Positions 30,946-40,507 are shown, numbered from the stretch's first letter. The stretch: 64,000 nucleotides of DNA from an uncultured Ruminococcus sp. (GCA_947627275.1 CANQVK010000006.1:39455-103454), one strand, 5' to 3'. Translations and numbers: made by a program. Notes: generated by a model not told the origin, from the sequence alone.

Positions 30946-31613
30946 TGAAGGTATTGTTAGCTTTGGTTTTAGCCGCAGCGATCGGCTATTTTTTGGGAAG
31001 TCTGAATTTTTCCATTATTGTTGTCAAGCTCATGAAAGGCAAGGATATACGTACTGTCGGCAGTAAAAATGCAGGTCTTACCAACACATACCGCTGTTTC
31101 GGACCTGCCTGTGCCGGAATTACGCTTGCAGGAGACTTGTGCAAGGGCATACTTGCCGTATCTCTTTCGCAGCTTTTTGCAAGCCTTTTGAAGGCGGGCT
31201 TTGCTCCCGACAACGATGTTAAATATATCGGTTTTATTGCGGGCTTTTGCGCTATAATCGGTCATGTTTTCCCTATATACTACGGATTCAAGGGAGGCAA
31301 GGGCGTACTTGTAGGAGTGGCTGCGTTCCTTATTATCGAGCCGAGAGTTTTCCTTGCGCTTATATTGATTTTTGCAGCAATTCTTGCTTTATCCAAGTAT
31401 GTTTCTTTAGCGTCGGTCATGTCGGCGGCATACGCTCCGATCGCTGTTTTCCTTATGGCGCTTATAGTTGATCACGCAGGCTTTGGCAGAAGCTTGCTGT
31501 ACACAGTTCTTTGCATTCCAATGACGGCAATGGTCATTTACATGCACCGTACCAATATTGAACGCTTGAAGGAAGGTTCGGAATCGAAGTTTTCTTTTAA
31601 ATTCAAAAAGTAA
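30945..31613 (+). CDS. plsY: Glycerol-3-phosphate acyltransferase PlsY
   Basis: GYFLGSLNFSIIVVKLMKGKDIRTVGSKNAGLTN; FKGGKGV. Confidence 0.95.
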   Translation: MKVLLALVLAAAIGYFLGSLNFSIIVVKLMKGKDIRTVGSKNAGLTNTYRCFGPACAGITLAGDLCKGILAVSLSQLFASLLKAGFAPDNDVKYIGFIAGFCAIIGHVFPIYYGFKGGKGVLVGVAAFLIIEPRVFLALILIFAAILALSKYVSLASVMSAAYAPIAVFLMALIVDHAGFGRSLLYTVLCIPMTAMVIYMHRTNIERLKEGSESKFSFKFKK

Positions 31614-31744
31614 TACTAATCCCCAAAAATCCGATAGACATCGGATTTTTGGGGAACGCCTGCTACGCAGGCTGCAATCCTCTACGCCGGCTGCGGTAAC
31701 TAAATTCAGATAGACTTTGTCTATCTGAATTTAGAGGATTGGTA
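31614..31744. repeat. Two-hairpin intergenic element
   Basis: tactaatcc/ggattggta ends; hairpin 1 ccccaaaaatccgat-agac-atcggatttttgggg; hairpin 2 aaattcagataga-ctttg-tctatctgaattt. Confidence 0.75.
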
Positions 31745-31780
31745 TAATAATTCGGATTCTAATTGCAGGAGGTATCAGAC

Positions 31781-32788
31781 ATGGCGAATATTGTAATTCT
31801 CGGTTCGGGCGGATTCGGTCTCAGCCTTGCCATAGCGGCTGTCGGGACAGGAAGGCACAGCGTGACCGTGTGGTCGAAGTTTCAACAGGAAATTGACGAT
31901 ATAATATCTAAGGGAGAGCATGTGCAGAAGCTGCCGGGAGTATCCGTTCCTTCGGAGATCAGACTCACAAGCGATATATCCTGCATTGAGGGCTGCGATA
32001 TGCTTATATTCGGAATACCGTCAAGCTTTCTCCGTCCTGTCGCAAAGCTTGCAAAGCCTTACGTTACAAAGGATATGATCGTCGTAAATTCGGGCAAGGG
32101 TATCGAGGAGGGCAGTCTCAAGCTGCTCAGTCAGGTTATTGAAGAAGAACTCGGCACGGATAAGCTTGTAGTTCTTTCCGGCCCCTCTCATGCTGAGGAG
32201 GTTGCACGTTCCATACCAACTACCATGGTAGCTGCGTCTAATAATAAGTATGCTGCAAAATACGTTCAGGAACAGTTGGGCAGCAGCAATCTGAGAATTT
32301 ACCTTAACGATGATGTAAAGGGCTGCGAGCTTGGCGGCGCTCTGAAAAATATTATCGCTCTGTGCTGTGGAATATGTGTCGGAATGGGTTACGGCGACAA
32401 TACAAAGGCGGCTCTTATGACAAGAGGTATCCATGAGATAGCGCGTCTCGGAAAGGCGGCAGGCGCAAATCCTCTTACATTCAGCGGACTTACGGGCATA
32501 GGCGATCTGATCGTTACCTGCACAAGCGTACACAGTCGAAACGCCCGTGCAGGAAAGCTTATCGGCGAGGGAATCCCACCTGAGGAGGCTGTACGTCGGG
32601 TAGGTACGGTAGAGGGGTACTGCTGCTGTCATACCGCCTATGAGCTTGCAAAAAAATTAGGAATTGAAATGCCGATAACCGAGCAGCTTAACGAGGTTCT
32701 TTTTAACGGCGGCGATGCAAAAGAGGCATTGAACAAGCTCATGAGCCGTCCGATGATATATGAGCACGAGGAGCTTGAAACAGTCTGA
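31781..32788 (+). CDS. gpsA: Glycerol-3-phosphate dehydrogenase (NAD(P)+)
   Basis: ILGSGGFGLSLA, LSGPSHAEEV, LKNIIALCCGICVGMGYGDNTKAALMTRG. Confidence 0.96.
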   Translation: MANIVILGSGGFGLSLAIAAVGTGRHSVTVWSKFQQEIDDIISKGEHVQKLPGVSVPSEIRLTSDISCIEGCDMLIFGIPSSFLRPVAKLAKPYVTKDMIVVNSGKGIEEGSLKLLSQVIEEELGTDKLVVLSGPSHAEEVARSIPTTMVAASNNKYAAKYVQEQLGSSNLRIYLNDDVKGCELGGALKNIIALCCGICVGMGYGDNTKAALMTRGIHEIARLGKAAGANPLTFSGLTGIGDLIVTCTSVHSRNARAGKLIGEGIPPEEAVRRVGTVEGYCCCHTAYELAKKLGIEMPITEQLNEVLFNGGDAKEALNKLMSRPMIYEHEELETV

Positions 32789-32798
32789 GGAGGAAAAT

Positions 32799-34331
32799 AT
32801 GGCTGAAATACGTGAATTCAGGGGACATATCAGAAACTGGCGCGAGCTTTGCGCCGAGCTGGGTGTGGATAACGCTCTGCCGAGGGAAAAACGCGAGCCT
32901 GCCTTGATCTCCGCCGCATATGAGAAATGGGGCAGAGGAATGGGGGAGCATTTGTACGGAATGTTCGCATTCTGCCTTTGGGACGAAAAAAACGAAAAAT
33001 TTTTTGCAATGCGTGACCACTTTGGTACAAAGACGTTCTTCTACTATATTACGTCCGACGATCGCCTGCTTTGCGGAAGTTCTATAAGGGATATAATGGC
33101 AAAGGACGGGTTTGTAAAGGAGCTTAATGAAGAAATGCTCCAGATCTACCTTTCCCTGACCTATGTCGGAGGAGAAAATACGTTTTTTAAGGGAGTCAGG
33201 AAGCTAATGCCGGGTCATTTCCTTGAATTTAAGGACGGTAAGCTCACGGTGGAGCGATACTGGAAGCCGGAATTCGTCCCTGATACTACGAAGTCTTTGC
33301 AGGAATGGGCGGACGAGATACACGGTACGCTGAAAAACATCATGCCCGAGGTTTTGGAGGAGAACGAAACGGCAGAGTCTTTCCTTTCGGGAGGAGTTGA
33401 TTCGTCATATGTTCTGGCAATGTCCGACGTTAAAGTGACAGATTCATGTGGCTATGACGACGAGCGTTTCGATGAATCTCCTCTTGCAAAGAAAACTGCG
33501 GAGCTGTTGGGTCGTGAAAACAACCGATGCCGAATAACTCCCGAGATGTATTTTGACATTGTTCAGTGGGTCATGGAAAATATGGAACAGCCATTGGCGG
33601 ATGCTTCTGCAATAGTCTTTGCAATTGGCTGTAAAGCGGCTGCCGAACATACAAAGATATGCTATTCGGGCGAAGGTTCGGACGAATTTTTCGGCGGTTA
33701 CAATATGTATCGTAATGCAGAGAGATACGGCGATAATCTGAAAAACTTCTACGTTGGAAATACCAACATAATGAAAGAGGACGAAAAGCAGAGGATTCTG
33801 AAAAATTATGATCCCAATGTTCTGCCGATAGACCTTGTTAAACACATCTACGAGGAAACCGAAGGTCTTGATCCTCTTACAAAGATGTCGGACGTTGATA
33901 TACAGCTTTGGCTTGAGGGCGATATTTATCTTAACGTGGACAAAATGAGTACAGCCGCCGGTCTTGAGATACGTATGCCGCTCACGGACAGACGTATTTT
34001 TGATATTGCTTCCCGTATGCCGTCGGAGTACAAGGTAAGCGACGTTACAAATAAGGTCGCTTTCAGGACTGCCGCAGCAAAGGCGCTTCCCGAGGAGATA
34101 GCGTTCCGCAAAAAGCTTGGTTTTATCGTTCCGATCAGGATATGGCTTGCCGACGATCGTTACAATGCAGACGTCAGGGCAAAATTCCAAAGCGAGTCGG
34201 CGGAGAAGTTCTTCAAGGTTGACGAGATACAGGCGATATTCGATGATTATATCGGTGGAAATTCCGATAACTGGCGGAAAATATGGACTATTTATACATT
34301 CCTTGTATGGTATGATATTTATTTCAAATAA
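32799..34331 (+). CDS. Asparagine synthetase B-like protein lacking N-terminal glutaminase nucleophile
   Basis: FLSGGVDSSYV, GEGSDEFFGGY; N-terminus MAEIREFRGHIRNWRELCAELG aligns with the interior of the Ntn domain, no MCGI. Confidence 0.85.
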   Translation: MAEIREFRGHIRNWRELCAELGVDNALPREKREPALISAAYEKWGRGMGEHLYGMFAFCLWDEKNEKFFAMRDHFGTKTFFYYITSDDRLLCGSSIRDIMAKDGFVKELNEEMLQIYLSLTYVGGENTFFKGVRKLMPGHFLEFKDGKLTVERYWKPEFVPDTTKSLQEWADEIHGTLKNIMPEVLEENETAESFLSGGVDSSYVLAMSDVKVTDSCGYDDERFDESPLAKKTAELLGRENNRCRITPEMYFDIVQWVMENMEQPLADASAIVFAIGCKAAAEHTKICYSGEGSDEFFGGYNMYRNAERYGDNLKNFYVGNTNIMKEDEKQRILKNYDPNVLPIDLVKHIYEETEGLDPLTKMSDVDIQLWLEGDIYLNVDKMSTAAGLEIRMPLTDRRIFDIASRMPSEYKVSDVTNKVAFRTAAAKALPEEIAFRKKLGFIVPIRIWLADDRYNADVRAKFQSESAEKFFKVDEIQAIFDDYIGGNSDNWRKIWTIYTFLVWYDIYFK

Positions 34332-34354
34332 TGTAAAAAATAAGGAGCGCTTTT

Positions 34355-35812
34355 ATGTCAAATAAAGTAACAACAAGATTCGCCCCGTCTCCCACGGGCT
34401 TTATGCACATAGGAAATCTGCGTACTGCTTTGTATTCTTATCTTTTGGCAAAGTCGCAGGGCGGAAATTTCATTCTCCGAATTGAGGACACGGATCAGGA
34501 GCGTTTGGTAGAGGGCGCAGTTGACGTTATTCTCGATACGCTTAAGGCAACGGGTATCAGCTATGACGAGGGTCCGTTAGTTGGCGGCGAACACGGTCCA
34601 TATATACAGAGCGAACGTTTGCCGATTTACCGTGAATACGCCGAAAAGCTCATTGACGGCGGTCATGCGTATTACTGCTTCTGTTCAAAGGAGCGACTTG
34701 ATTCCTTAAAGGATGAAAACGGAATCGGCGGATATGACGGTCACTGTCGTGAAATGAATTATACTTCCGAGGACGCAGCGCGTCATAAAGCAGAGGGCGG
34801 TCATGTGGTTATCCGTCAAAAAATGCCTGAAGAGGGCAAAACATCATATGTTGACATGGTTTACGGAGAGGTTGAGATAGATCATTCCGAGCTTCGAGAT
34901 CAGGTTCTTATTAAGGATGACGGCTATCCGACCTATAATTTCTGTCATATTATCGACGATTATCTAATGGGAGTTACTCATGTAGTCCGTGGAAACGAGT
35001 ATCTCACATCTACTCCGAAATACTGTCTCCTTTACGACGCTTTCAACTGGGAAAGACCGACATATGTGCATCTTCCGCTGCTTATGGGCAAGGACGAGGA
35101 GGGAAAGGTTTCAAAGCTTTCCAAGCGTCATGGTGCGGTAAGCTTTCAGGATCTTGTGAACGACGGATTTCTCCCCGAAGCTATTGTGAACTATATTGCG
35201 CTTCTCGGCTGGTGTCCAAAGGATACTAATCAGGAGTTTTTCACAATGGACGAACTTAAAGAGAACTTTTCCATTGACGGTCTGAGCAAGTCGCCTGCGG
35301 TTTTCGATTATGAAAAGCTCAAATGGTTTAATTCGGAATATATAAAAAAGCTCCCCGATGATATTTATGAGGCAAAGGCTCTGCCGATACTCGATGAAAT
35401 ATGTGAAGCTCACATCAACACAAAGAAGTTAGCGGCTCTGCTTCATACAAGAATTTCATATTTTAATGAAATAAGAGAGATGTCAGCTTTTGTCACGAGC
35501 CGTTTGCCTATGAGTTTGGAGCTGTATACAAATAAGAAGAACAAAACGAATCCCGAGAACTGCAAGGAAGTTCTTGAGGACTGTCTGCCGCTTCTTGAAG
35601 CTGTAGATGAATGGGATAACGATACTCTGTTTGCCGTTCTTAAAGATTATGCCGCATCTAAGGAAAAGAAGGCGGGCGCTGTAATGTGGGCAGTCCGAAT
35701 TGCAGTTGGACGTCAGTCGGTAACTCCCGGAGGCGCTACCGAGCTTATGGAGGTATTCGGCAAAAACGAATCTATCGAGCGCATAAAACTTGCGATTCAG
35801 GAATTATCATAA
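34355..35812 (+). CDS. gltX: Glutamyl-tRNA synthetase
   Basis: TRFAPSPTGFMHIGNLRTALYSYLLA; KLSKRHGA. Confidence 0.97.
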   Translation: MSNKVTTRFAPSPTGFMHIGNLRTALYSYLLAKSQGGNFILRIEDTDQERLVEGAVDVILDTLKATGISYDEGPLVGGEHGPYIQSERLPIYREYAEKLIDGGHAYYCFCSKERLDSLKDENGIGGYDGHCREMNYTSEDAARHKAEGGHVVIRQKMPEEGKTSYVDMVYGEVEIDHSELRDQVLIKDDGYPTYNFCHIIDDYLMGVTHVVRGNEYLTSTPKYCLLYDAFNWERPTYVHLPLLMGKDEEGKVSKLSKRHGAVSFQDLVNDGFLPEAIVNYIALLGWCPKDTNQEFFTMDELKENFSIDGLSKSPAVFDYEKLKWFNSEYIKKLPDDIYEAKALPILDEICEAHINTKKLAALLHTRISYFNEIREMSAFVTSRLPMSLELYTNKKNKTNPENCKEVLEDCLPLLEAVDEWDNDTLFAVLKDYAASKEKKAGAVMWAVRIAVGRQSVTPGGATELMEVFGKNESIERIKLAIQELS

Positions 35813-35816
35813 AAAA

Positions 35817-35852
35817 TACCCGAAAGGAGATATATCCTTTCGGGTATTTTTT
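35817..35852. terminator. Bidirectional terminator between gltX and minus-strand gene
   Basis: aaatacccgaaaggagatatatcctttcgggtatttttt. Confidence 0.85.
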
Positions 35853-36258
35853 AGTCAAGAACGACAGATTTTTTCTTTCCTTTTTTGTTGCGCGGGTACT
35901 CTCTGATCCTTGTGATAAATTCGAGGTTGACCGCTTCAATACTGCCTTTGTTGTCAATAAGCACGGCGTTTTCGGAGAGTTCTTTTATAACTCCCTCGAT
36001 CTGAGAGCCGTTGAAAGTATAAAGAAGGCATTCCTTTCCGATAAACTGCTTAGCAAGTTCAAACATGTTTGTATCTCCTTTTTTTGCTGCCCGTTTTGCG
36101 ACAATGCCGTTAATACACCGCTGCTCGGGGATAATTACGAATATCACAAGAAATATCAGTACGGCAAAGGTAATATTTGTAGGCTTGCGATAGGTTGAGA
36201 CTATAAATATCAACACCGCTGCTGCCGCAACAGCTGCTATAAAATATTTATTTTTCAT
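35851..36258 (-). CDS. Small membrane protein with C-terminal Sm/LSm-like small domain (inside ORF 35851..36279)
   Basis: Two TMs, then FIGKECLLYTFNGSQIEGVIKELSENAVLIDNKGSIEAVNLEFITRI. Confidence 0.5.
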   Translation of the reverse strand: MKNKYFIAAVAAAAVLIFIVSTYRKPTNITFAVLIFLVIFVIIPEQRCINGIVAKRAAKKGDTNMFELAKQFIGKECLLYTFNGSQIEGVIKELSENAVLIDNKGSIEAVNLEFITRIREYPRNKKGKKKSVVLD

Positions 36259-36262
36259 AGGT

Positions 36263-38269
36263 TCACTCTGTTTTCTCAAACTGACTTTCGTGACGTGTAA
36301 AGAAATCAGTTCTCGGAGGCAAGAACTTCAGCTGATGATCTTTGCCTGTGAAGTACGTGAGAGGTTCAAAAATAGTCTCCCATGACCATATGCGCTCGTC
36401 GACCTGTAGATATTCCCGAACTTTTTCAGTTCCGAAGGGCGCAAGGGGATGCAGGAGAACTGCGGCTGTTCTGATAATGTGGAACAGATTTGCAAGCGCC
36501 TGCGCCGTCTTTTCCCTGTCGGAGGTATCGCCGTTGAGAGCCTTTGCCATATATTTGCTGCCGTTTCTGATATAGCTGTCAAGAACGTAGGTACACTGGT
36601 GGAACGCAAATTTTGCCATATATCTTTCATATTCAAGGACAGCCTTTTTAGCGTCGGCAAGAATGTTTTCCTCGGGCGCAACATCGGGAAGAATGCCGTC
36701 AAACTCCTTTTGGGTCGTATAGAATGCTGTGCGTATCATTCGGTTGTAAACGTTCGACAGCAGTAAGCCGTCCTTTACAACAGGGTCAGCGTCCTCGGGA
36801 GCTGCATTGGGATTGAAAGGCTTGGGCATGAAACTTACGGAACGCTGTCCAAGTCCGAGACCGAGCCAATGCATACGCAGCTGCTCGGGAGTGTAGTAAT
36901 TCAACAGATCGTCCGCCATGGGAGGCTTTACCGCACCTGAGCTTGACGCCTTTTTATCGAGGAACAATATGTGATGATTTGCAACTATCACAGGCATCTG
37001 GAGTTCTCCCTCCGGAGGATCGGCGGTTTTCTCGTCTGCGGACTGCTGAGCCATCCACATAGCAGGCTCGGCAATTCCGTAGAAGTATATATTGTCCTGA
37101 CCGATGAACTGGTAAACGGTCGAATCCTTACTGCACCAGTAATCCTTCCACTCATTGCGGTCGTGACCGATAGATTCAAGATATGTCTCGGTAAACGATA
37201 TAGGCGCCCACAGCGATTCTGGCCATACCCAGACGGTAAGTCCCTTAACATCGTCCATTACGGGAGCGGGGACGCCCCATTCGATATTTCCGGTGAGGCG
37301 GAATGGAACAAGGGTTTTTCCCGTTCTGTAGCGTATACCGTTTTCCGTGAGTATACGGCATGCCTCATCGCAGTCCGAGAGCTGTGTAAACTCGATAGTA
37401 AACGAGGGCTTTTTCTTTTCCTCAATGTAAGTATGTTCCGGCATCGAGTCCTTTAAGGTTAGGTACTTTTCCTCAAATTCACGCTTTATATAGATAACGG
37501 GATTTTTCAGAAATTCGTCAATTGTTTTCCATACAACAGGGCGAACATCCTTGCGTTTTTTTAGTTCTTCCACCCAGTTTTTCATGAGCTGTTCATAGTC
37601 GCGAAGCTTGAAATACCAGTTGGTAACAGGCTTCATGGTGGGAGTTTTGCCTGTTAAGGTGCTGACGGGATTGAGAAGATTTTCAGGCATGTACTGATGA
37701 CCGAGATCGCATTCATCGGCGTATCCTTTTTCGGAAGTACAGCCCTCAACGGGACATTTTCCGATAACCTGTCTGCCGTTGAGAAAACAGCCTGCTTCTT
37801 CATCGTAAAACTGCATGGTAGTGATCTGGTTAAGCTGACCCTTTTTATAAAGTGAACTGATAAACCAATCCGTAACCTCGGCATGGATCTCCTTTGAGCG
37901 TCCGAGACCGGAGGCTGCGAAAAGGTTCGGGGAGATGCCGTACTTTCCGAGAGTTGACTTCTGTTTATCATGGTTGGACTGAACAAAATCCGTAAGAGAT
38001 CCGCTGAACTCACCCTTTTCGGCTTTAACGCGCCAGCCCTCGGCAATAGGGGAGCCGTAGCAGTCGGTTCCCGTAACGAATATAACATTATCCTTGCCGA
38101 TGCGGTCGCGCAGAAAACGTGCATAAGTGTCGGCGAAAACGAGCATACCTCCGACGTGACCGAAGTGAAGCTCTTTATTACCGTAGGGCATACCGCCTGT
38201 GACTACAGCACGCTTAGGAAACTGAGGACGTGGTATCTCGAAATTTTTTTTATCTTTTTTATCGGACAT
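36263..38269 (-). CDS. metG: Divergent methionyl-tRNA synthetase-like class I tRNA ligase
   Basis: VVTGGMPYGNKELHFGHVGG, TGTDCYGSPIAEG, FIGQDNIYFYG; KMSKS position reads KASSSG. Confidence 0.75.
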   Translation of the reverse strand: MSDKKDKKNFEIPRPQFPKRAVVTGGMPYGNKELHFGHVGGMLVFADTYARFLRDRIGKDNVIFVTGTDCYGSPIAEGWRVKAEKGEFSGSLTDFVQSNHDKQKSTLGKYGISPNLFAASGLGRSKEIHAEVTDWFISSLYKKGQLNQITTMQFYDEEAGCFLNGRQVIGKCPVEGCTSEKGYADECDLGHQYMPENLLNPVSTLTGKTPTMKPVTNWYFKLRDYEQLMKNWVEELKKRKDVRPVVWKTIDEFLKNPVIYIKREFEEKYLTLKDSMPEHTYIEEKKKPSFTIEFTQLSDCDEACRILTENGIRYRTGKTLVPFRLTGNIEWGVPAPVMDDVKGLTVWVWPESLWAPISFTETYLESIGHDRNEWKDYWCSKDSTVYQFIGQDNIYFYGIAEPAMWMAQQSADEKTADPPEGELQMPVIVANHHILFLDKKASSSGAVKPPMADDLLNYYTPEQLRMHWLGLGLGQRSVSFMPKPFNPNAAPEDADPVVKDGLLLSNVYNRMIRTAFYTTQKEFDGILPDVAPEENILADAKKAVLEYERYMAKFAFHQCTYVLDSYIRNGSKYMAKALNGDTSDREKTAQALANLFHIIRTAAVLLHPLAPFGTEKVREYLQVDERIWSWETIFEPLTYFTGKDHQLKFLPPRTDFFTRHESQFEKTE

Positions 38270-38304
38270 AAGAAAAAACCTTTCCTTTCAGAAATACAAA
38301 CTTC

Positions 38305-38440
38305 TAAGGAACCATAAGGGAATAAGGTGTGCGTTTATGCGCAGGGCAAAACAGACAAGCAAAAATGTGTAACTTATTTCTTTATGATTCCTAATTATAC
38401 TCGCCTCAATAGCAAAGATTTTTGAAAACGGCAAGCATAT
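38305..38440. repeat. Short palindromic element (type D arms) followed by a solo type-B end
   Basis: aaggaaccataagggaataag...aacttatttctttatgattccta, then tatactcgcctcaatagcaaa. Confidence 0.6.
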
Positions 38441-38566
38441 CATAACATTTCAAAATATATTATAGCACATTTGGCAAGCTTTGGCAAGTGTTTTTTGGAT
38501 TGACAGAAAATAATTATTGTTGTATAATAATATCCAAAGGAATTGCTGTAAAGAAAGGACAGAAAA

Positions 38567-39238
38567 ATGTATAGGATATATATAGTCGAGGACGAGCCTA
38601 CTATCGCTTCGCTTATGAAGAATCAGCTTGAAAAATGGGGATATACCGTAAAATGCACCGAACGCTTCAATGAAGTTATAAAAGAATTTACCGAATTCGA
38701 TCCGCATATAGTTCTTATGGACGTTATGCTGCCGTTTTTCAACGGTTATCACTGGTGCAGGGAAATAAGGCGAATATCGGAAGTCCCGATAGTATTTATT
38801 TCTTCGGCGGCGGACAATATGAATATCGTCATTGCAATGAATATGGGCGGCGATGATTTTATTCCGAAGCCCGTTGACCTGAACGTTATGACTGCCAAAA
38901 TACAGGCGATGCTTCGGCGTACCTATGATATGGGCAGTAAGATCCCCGTACTGGAGCATAACGGCGCTGTGCTGAACCTTAACGATACTACCCTTGTATA
39001 CAACGGTCATACTGTCGAGCTTACCAAGAACGATTTCCGTATTTTGCAGACGCTTATGGAGAACAAGGGACGCGTCGTCAGCCGTGATACGCTTATGAAC
39101 AAGTTGTGGCAGATAGACTGCTATGTTGAGGAAAATACCCTTACAGTCAACGTAACGCGTCTGCGGAAAAAGCTTGAAGCGGCAGGTCTTGCGGATTTTA
39201 TCAAAACAAAAGTGGGAGCAGGTTATATTATAGAATGA
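38567..39238 (+). CDS. OmpR-family response regulator (BceR-like)
   Basis: EDEPTIASLMKNQLEKWGY, VLMDVMLPFFNGYHWC; winged HTH. Confidence 0.93.
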   Translation: MYRIYIVEDEPTIASLMKNQLEKWGYTVKCTERFNEVIKEFTEFDPHIVLMDVMLPFFNGYHWCREIRRISEVPIVFISSAADNMNIVIAMNMGGDDFIPKPVDLNVMTAKIQAMLRRTYDMGSKIPVLEHNGAVLNLNDTTLVYNGHTVELTKNDFRILQTLMENKGRVVSRDTLMNKLWQIDCYVEENTLTVNVTRLRKKLEAAGLADFIKTKVGAGYIIE

Positions 39239-40221
39239 GATTGTTTCTTAAATATATTTATCAATTCAGAAAAGTATTCGTTTTTTTCCTGATATTCAGC
39301 ATTATTTCTTTCGGAGTATTTGAATTATACGATACTAACGTTGAAGCTGTGATCTACGCATTCATAATATGCGCTGTTATCGGAGGTTCGACTGTCTGCA
39401 TAGGATTTTTACGGTTTCGGAAACGCTGTAACGTATTAAAGGATATTTATGAAAATCTGCCGCTTATGACGGAACAGCTGCCGTCGCCCGATGATATAAC
39501 TCAGAAAATGCTATGTGAGATTATATTAAAGCTCCATGATATAAACCAAAGCAATTTAACGAGGATAAACAGCATCAGGCAGGATAACACAGATTATTTC
39601 ACCGTTTGGGTACATCAGATCAAAACGCCTATTTCAGCTATACAGATGATATTGCAGAATGAGGAAACTGACATGAGCCGTGAGCTTAATGCAGAGCTTT
39701 TCAGAATAGAGCAGTATGCGGAAATGGCGCTTCAATATATCCGTCTTGACAGCAGTACAAACGATTTGGTAATAAGACAGTACTCCCTTGACAGCATTAT
39801 CAGGCAGGCGGTCAGAAGATATGCTCCGCTGTTCATAAGAAGAAAGATACGGATTGAATACGAACCTGTTTCCGCCAAAGTAATTACAGATGAAAAGTGG
39901 CTGCTTTTCGTTGTGGAGCAGTTGCTTTCAAATGCTGTCAAGTACACTTATTCGGGAAGCGTTTCGGTCGCATATTCCGATAATGTGCTTTCGGTTTCAG
40001 ATACGGGAATAGGCATTTCTCCCGAGGATTTGCCGAGGATATTTGAAAAAGGATATACCGGCATGAGCGGACGTACCGAGAAAAAGTCCACGGGTCTTGG
40101 TTTATACCTCTGCAAAACGGTGTGCGGCAAGCTTGGGCATAAAATTTACGCTGAATCCGAGGCAGGAAAAGGAACGGTCGTCTATGTTGATCTTACCTTG
40201 GAGCATCTGGATTTTGAGTAA
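39235..40221 (+). CDS. Intramembrane-sensing histidine kinase (BceS-like)
   Basis: Two N-terminal TMs, WVHQIKTPISAI, SNAVKYT, GIGISPEDLPRIFEKGY, STGLGLYL. Confidence 0.93.
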   Translation: MRLFLKYIYQFRKVFVFFLIFSIISFGVFELYDTNVEAVIYAFIICAVIGGSTVCIGFLRFRKRCNVLKDIYENLPLMTEQLPSPDDITQKMLCEIILKLHDINQSNLTRINSIRQDNTDYFTVWVHQIKTPISAIQMILQNEETDMSRELNAELFRIEQYAEMALQYIRLDSSTNDLVIRQYSLDSIIRQAVRRYAPLFIRRKIRIEYEPVSAKVITDEKWLLFVVEQLLSNAVKYTYSGSVSVAYSDNVLSVSDTGIGISPEDLPRIFEKGYTGMSGRTEKKSTGLGLYLCKTVCGKLGHKIYAESEAGKGTVVYVDLTLEHLDFE

Positions 40222-40228
40222 TATTACA

Positions 40229-40297
40229 AAAATGTCACATAAAATATTCAAAATGTCACTCGATTCGATGTTCCGCCCGAAGTCACTATGATATAAT
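40229..40297 (+). promoter_or_regulatory. Candidate response-regulator-controlled promoter of ABC transporter
   Basis: AAAATGTCAC direct repeats at 40229 and 40250 (21 bp offset), GTCAC at 40282, TATAAT at 40292; no good -35. Confidence 0.45.
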
Positions 40298-40347
40298 ATA
40301 TACAGAAGCTCAGGGAAAGAGTCGGGGACCTGCCTCCACAGGGTTCC

Positions 40348-40507
40348 TATACTAAACGCTATAGCAAAACGCGCAATAAATGACAAGCAGATTTTGCACA
40401 TAGCAAGGCGGAGGACGCAGGCATACTGTCGTATGGCAAGGACGACAACGATGCTGTGTGTAAAATATGCTGTCAGATATGCGTGATTTGCTATAGCGTT
40501 TAGTATA
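40348..40507. repeat. Palindromic MITE-like element C (160 bp)
   Basis: tatactaaacgctatagcaaaacgcg ... gcgtgatttgctatagcgtttagtata; core GGCATACTGTCGTATGGC. Confidence 0.9.

Noticed and set aside
33444-34190. 248-aa minus-strand ORF
   Set aside because: Antisense within the AsnB-like gene whose motifs are clear.
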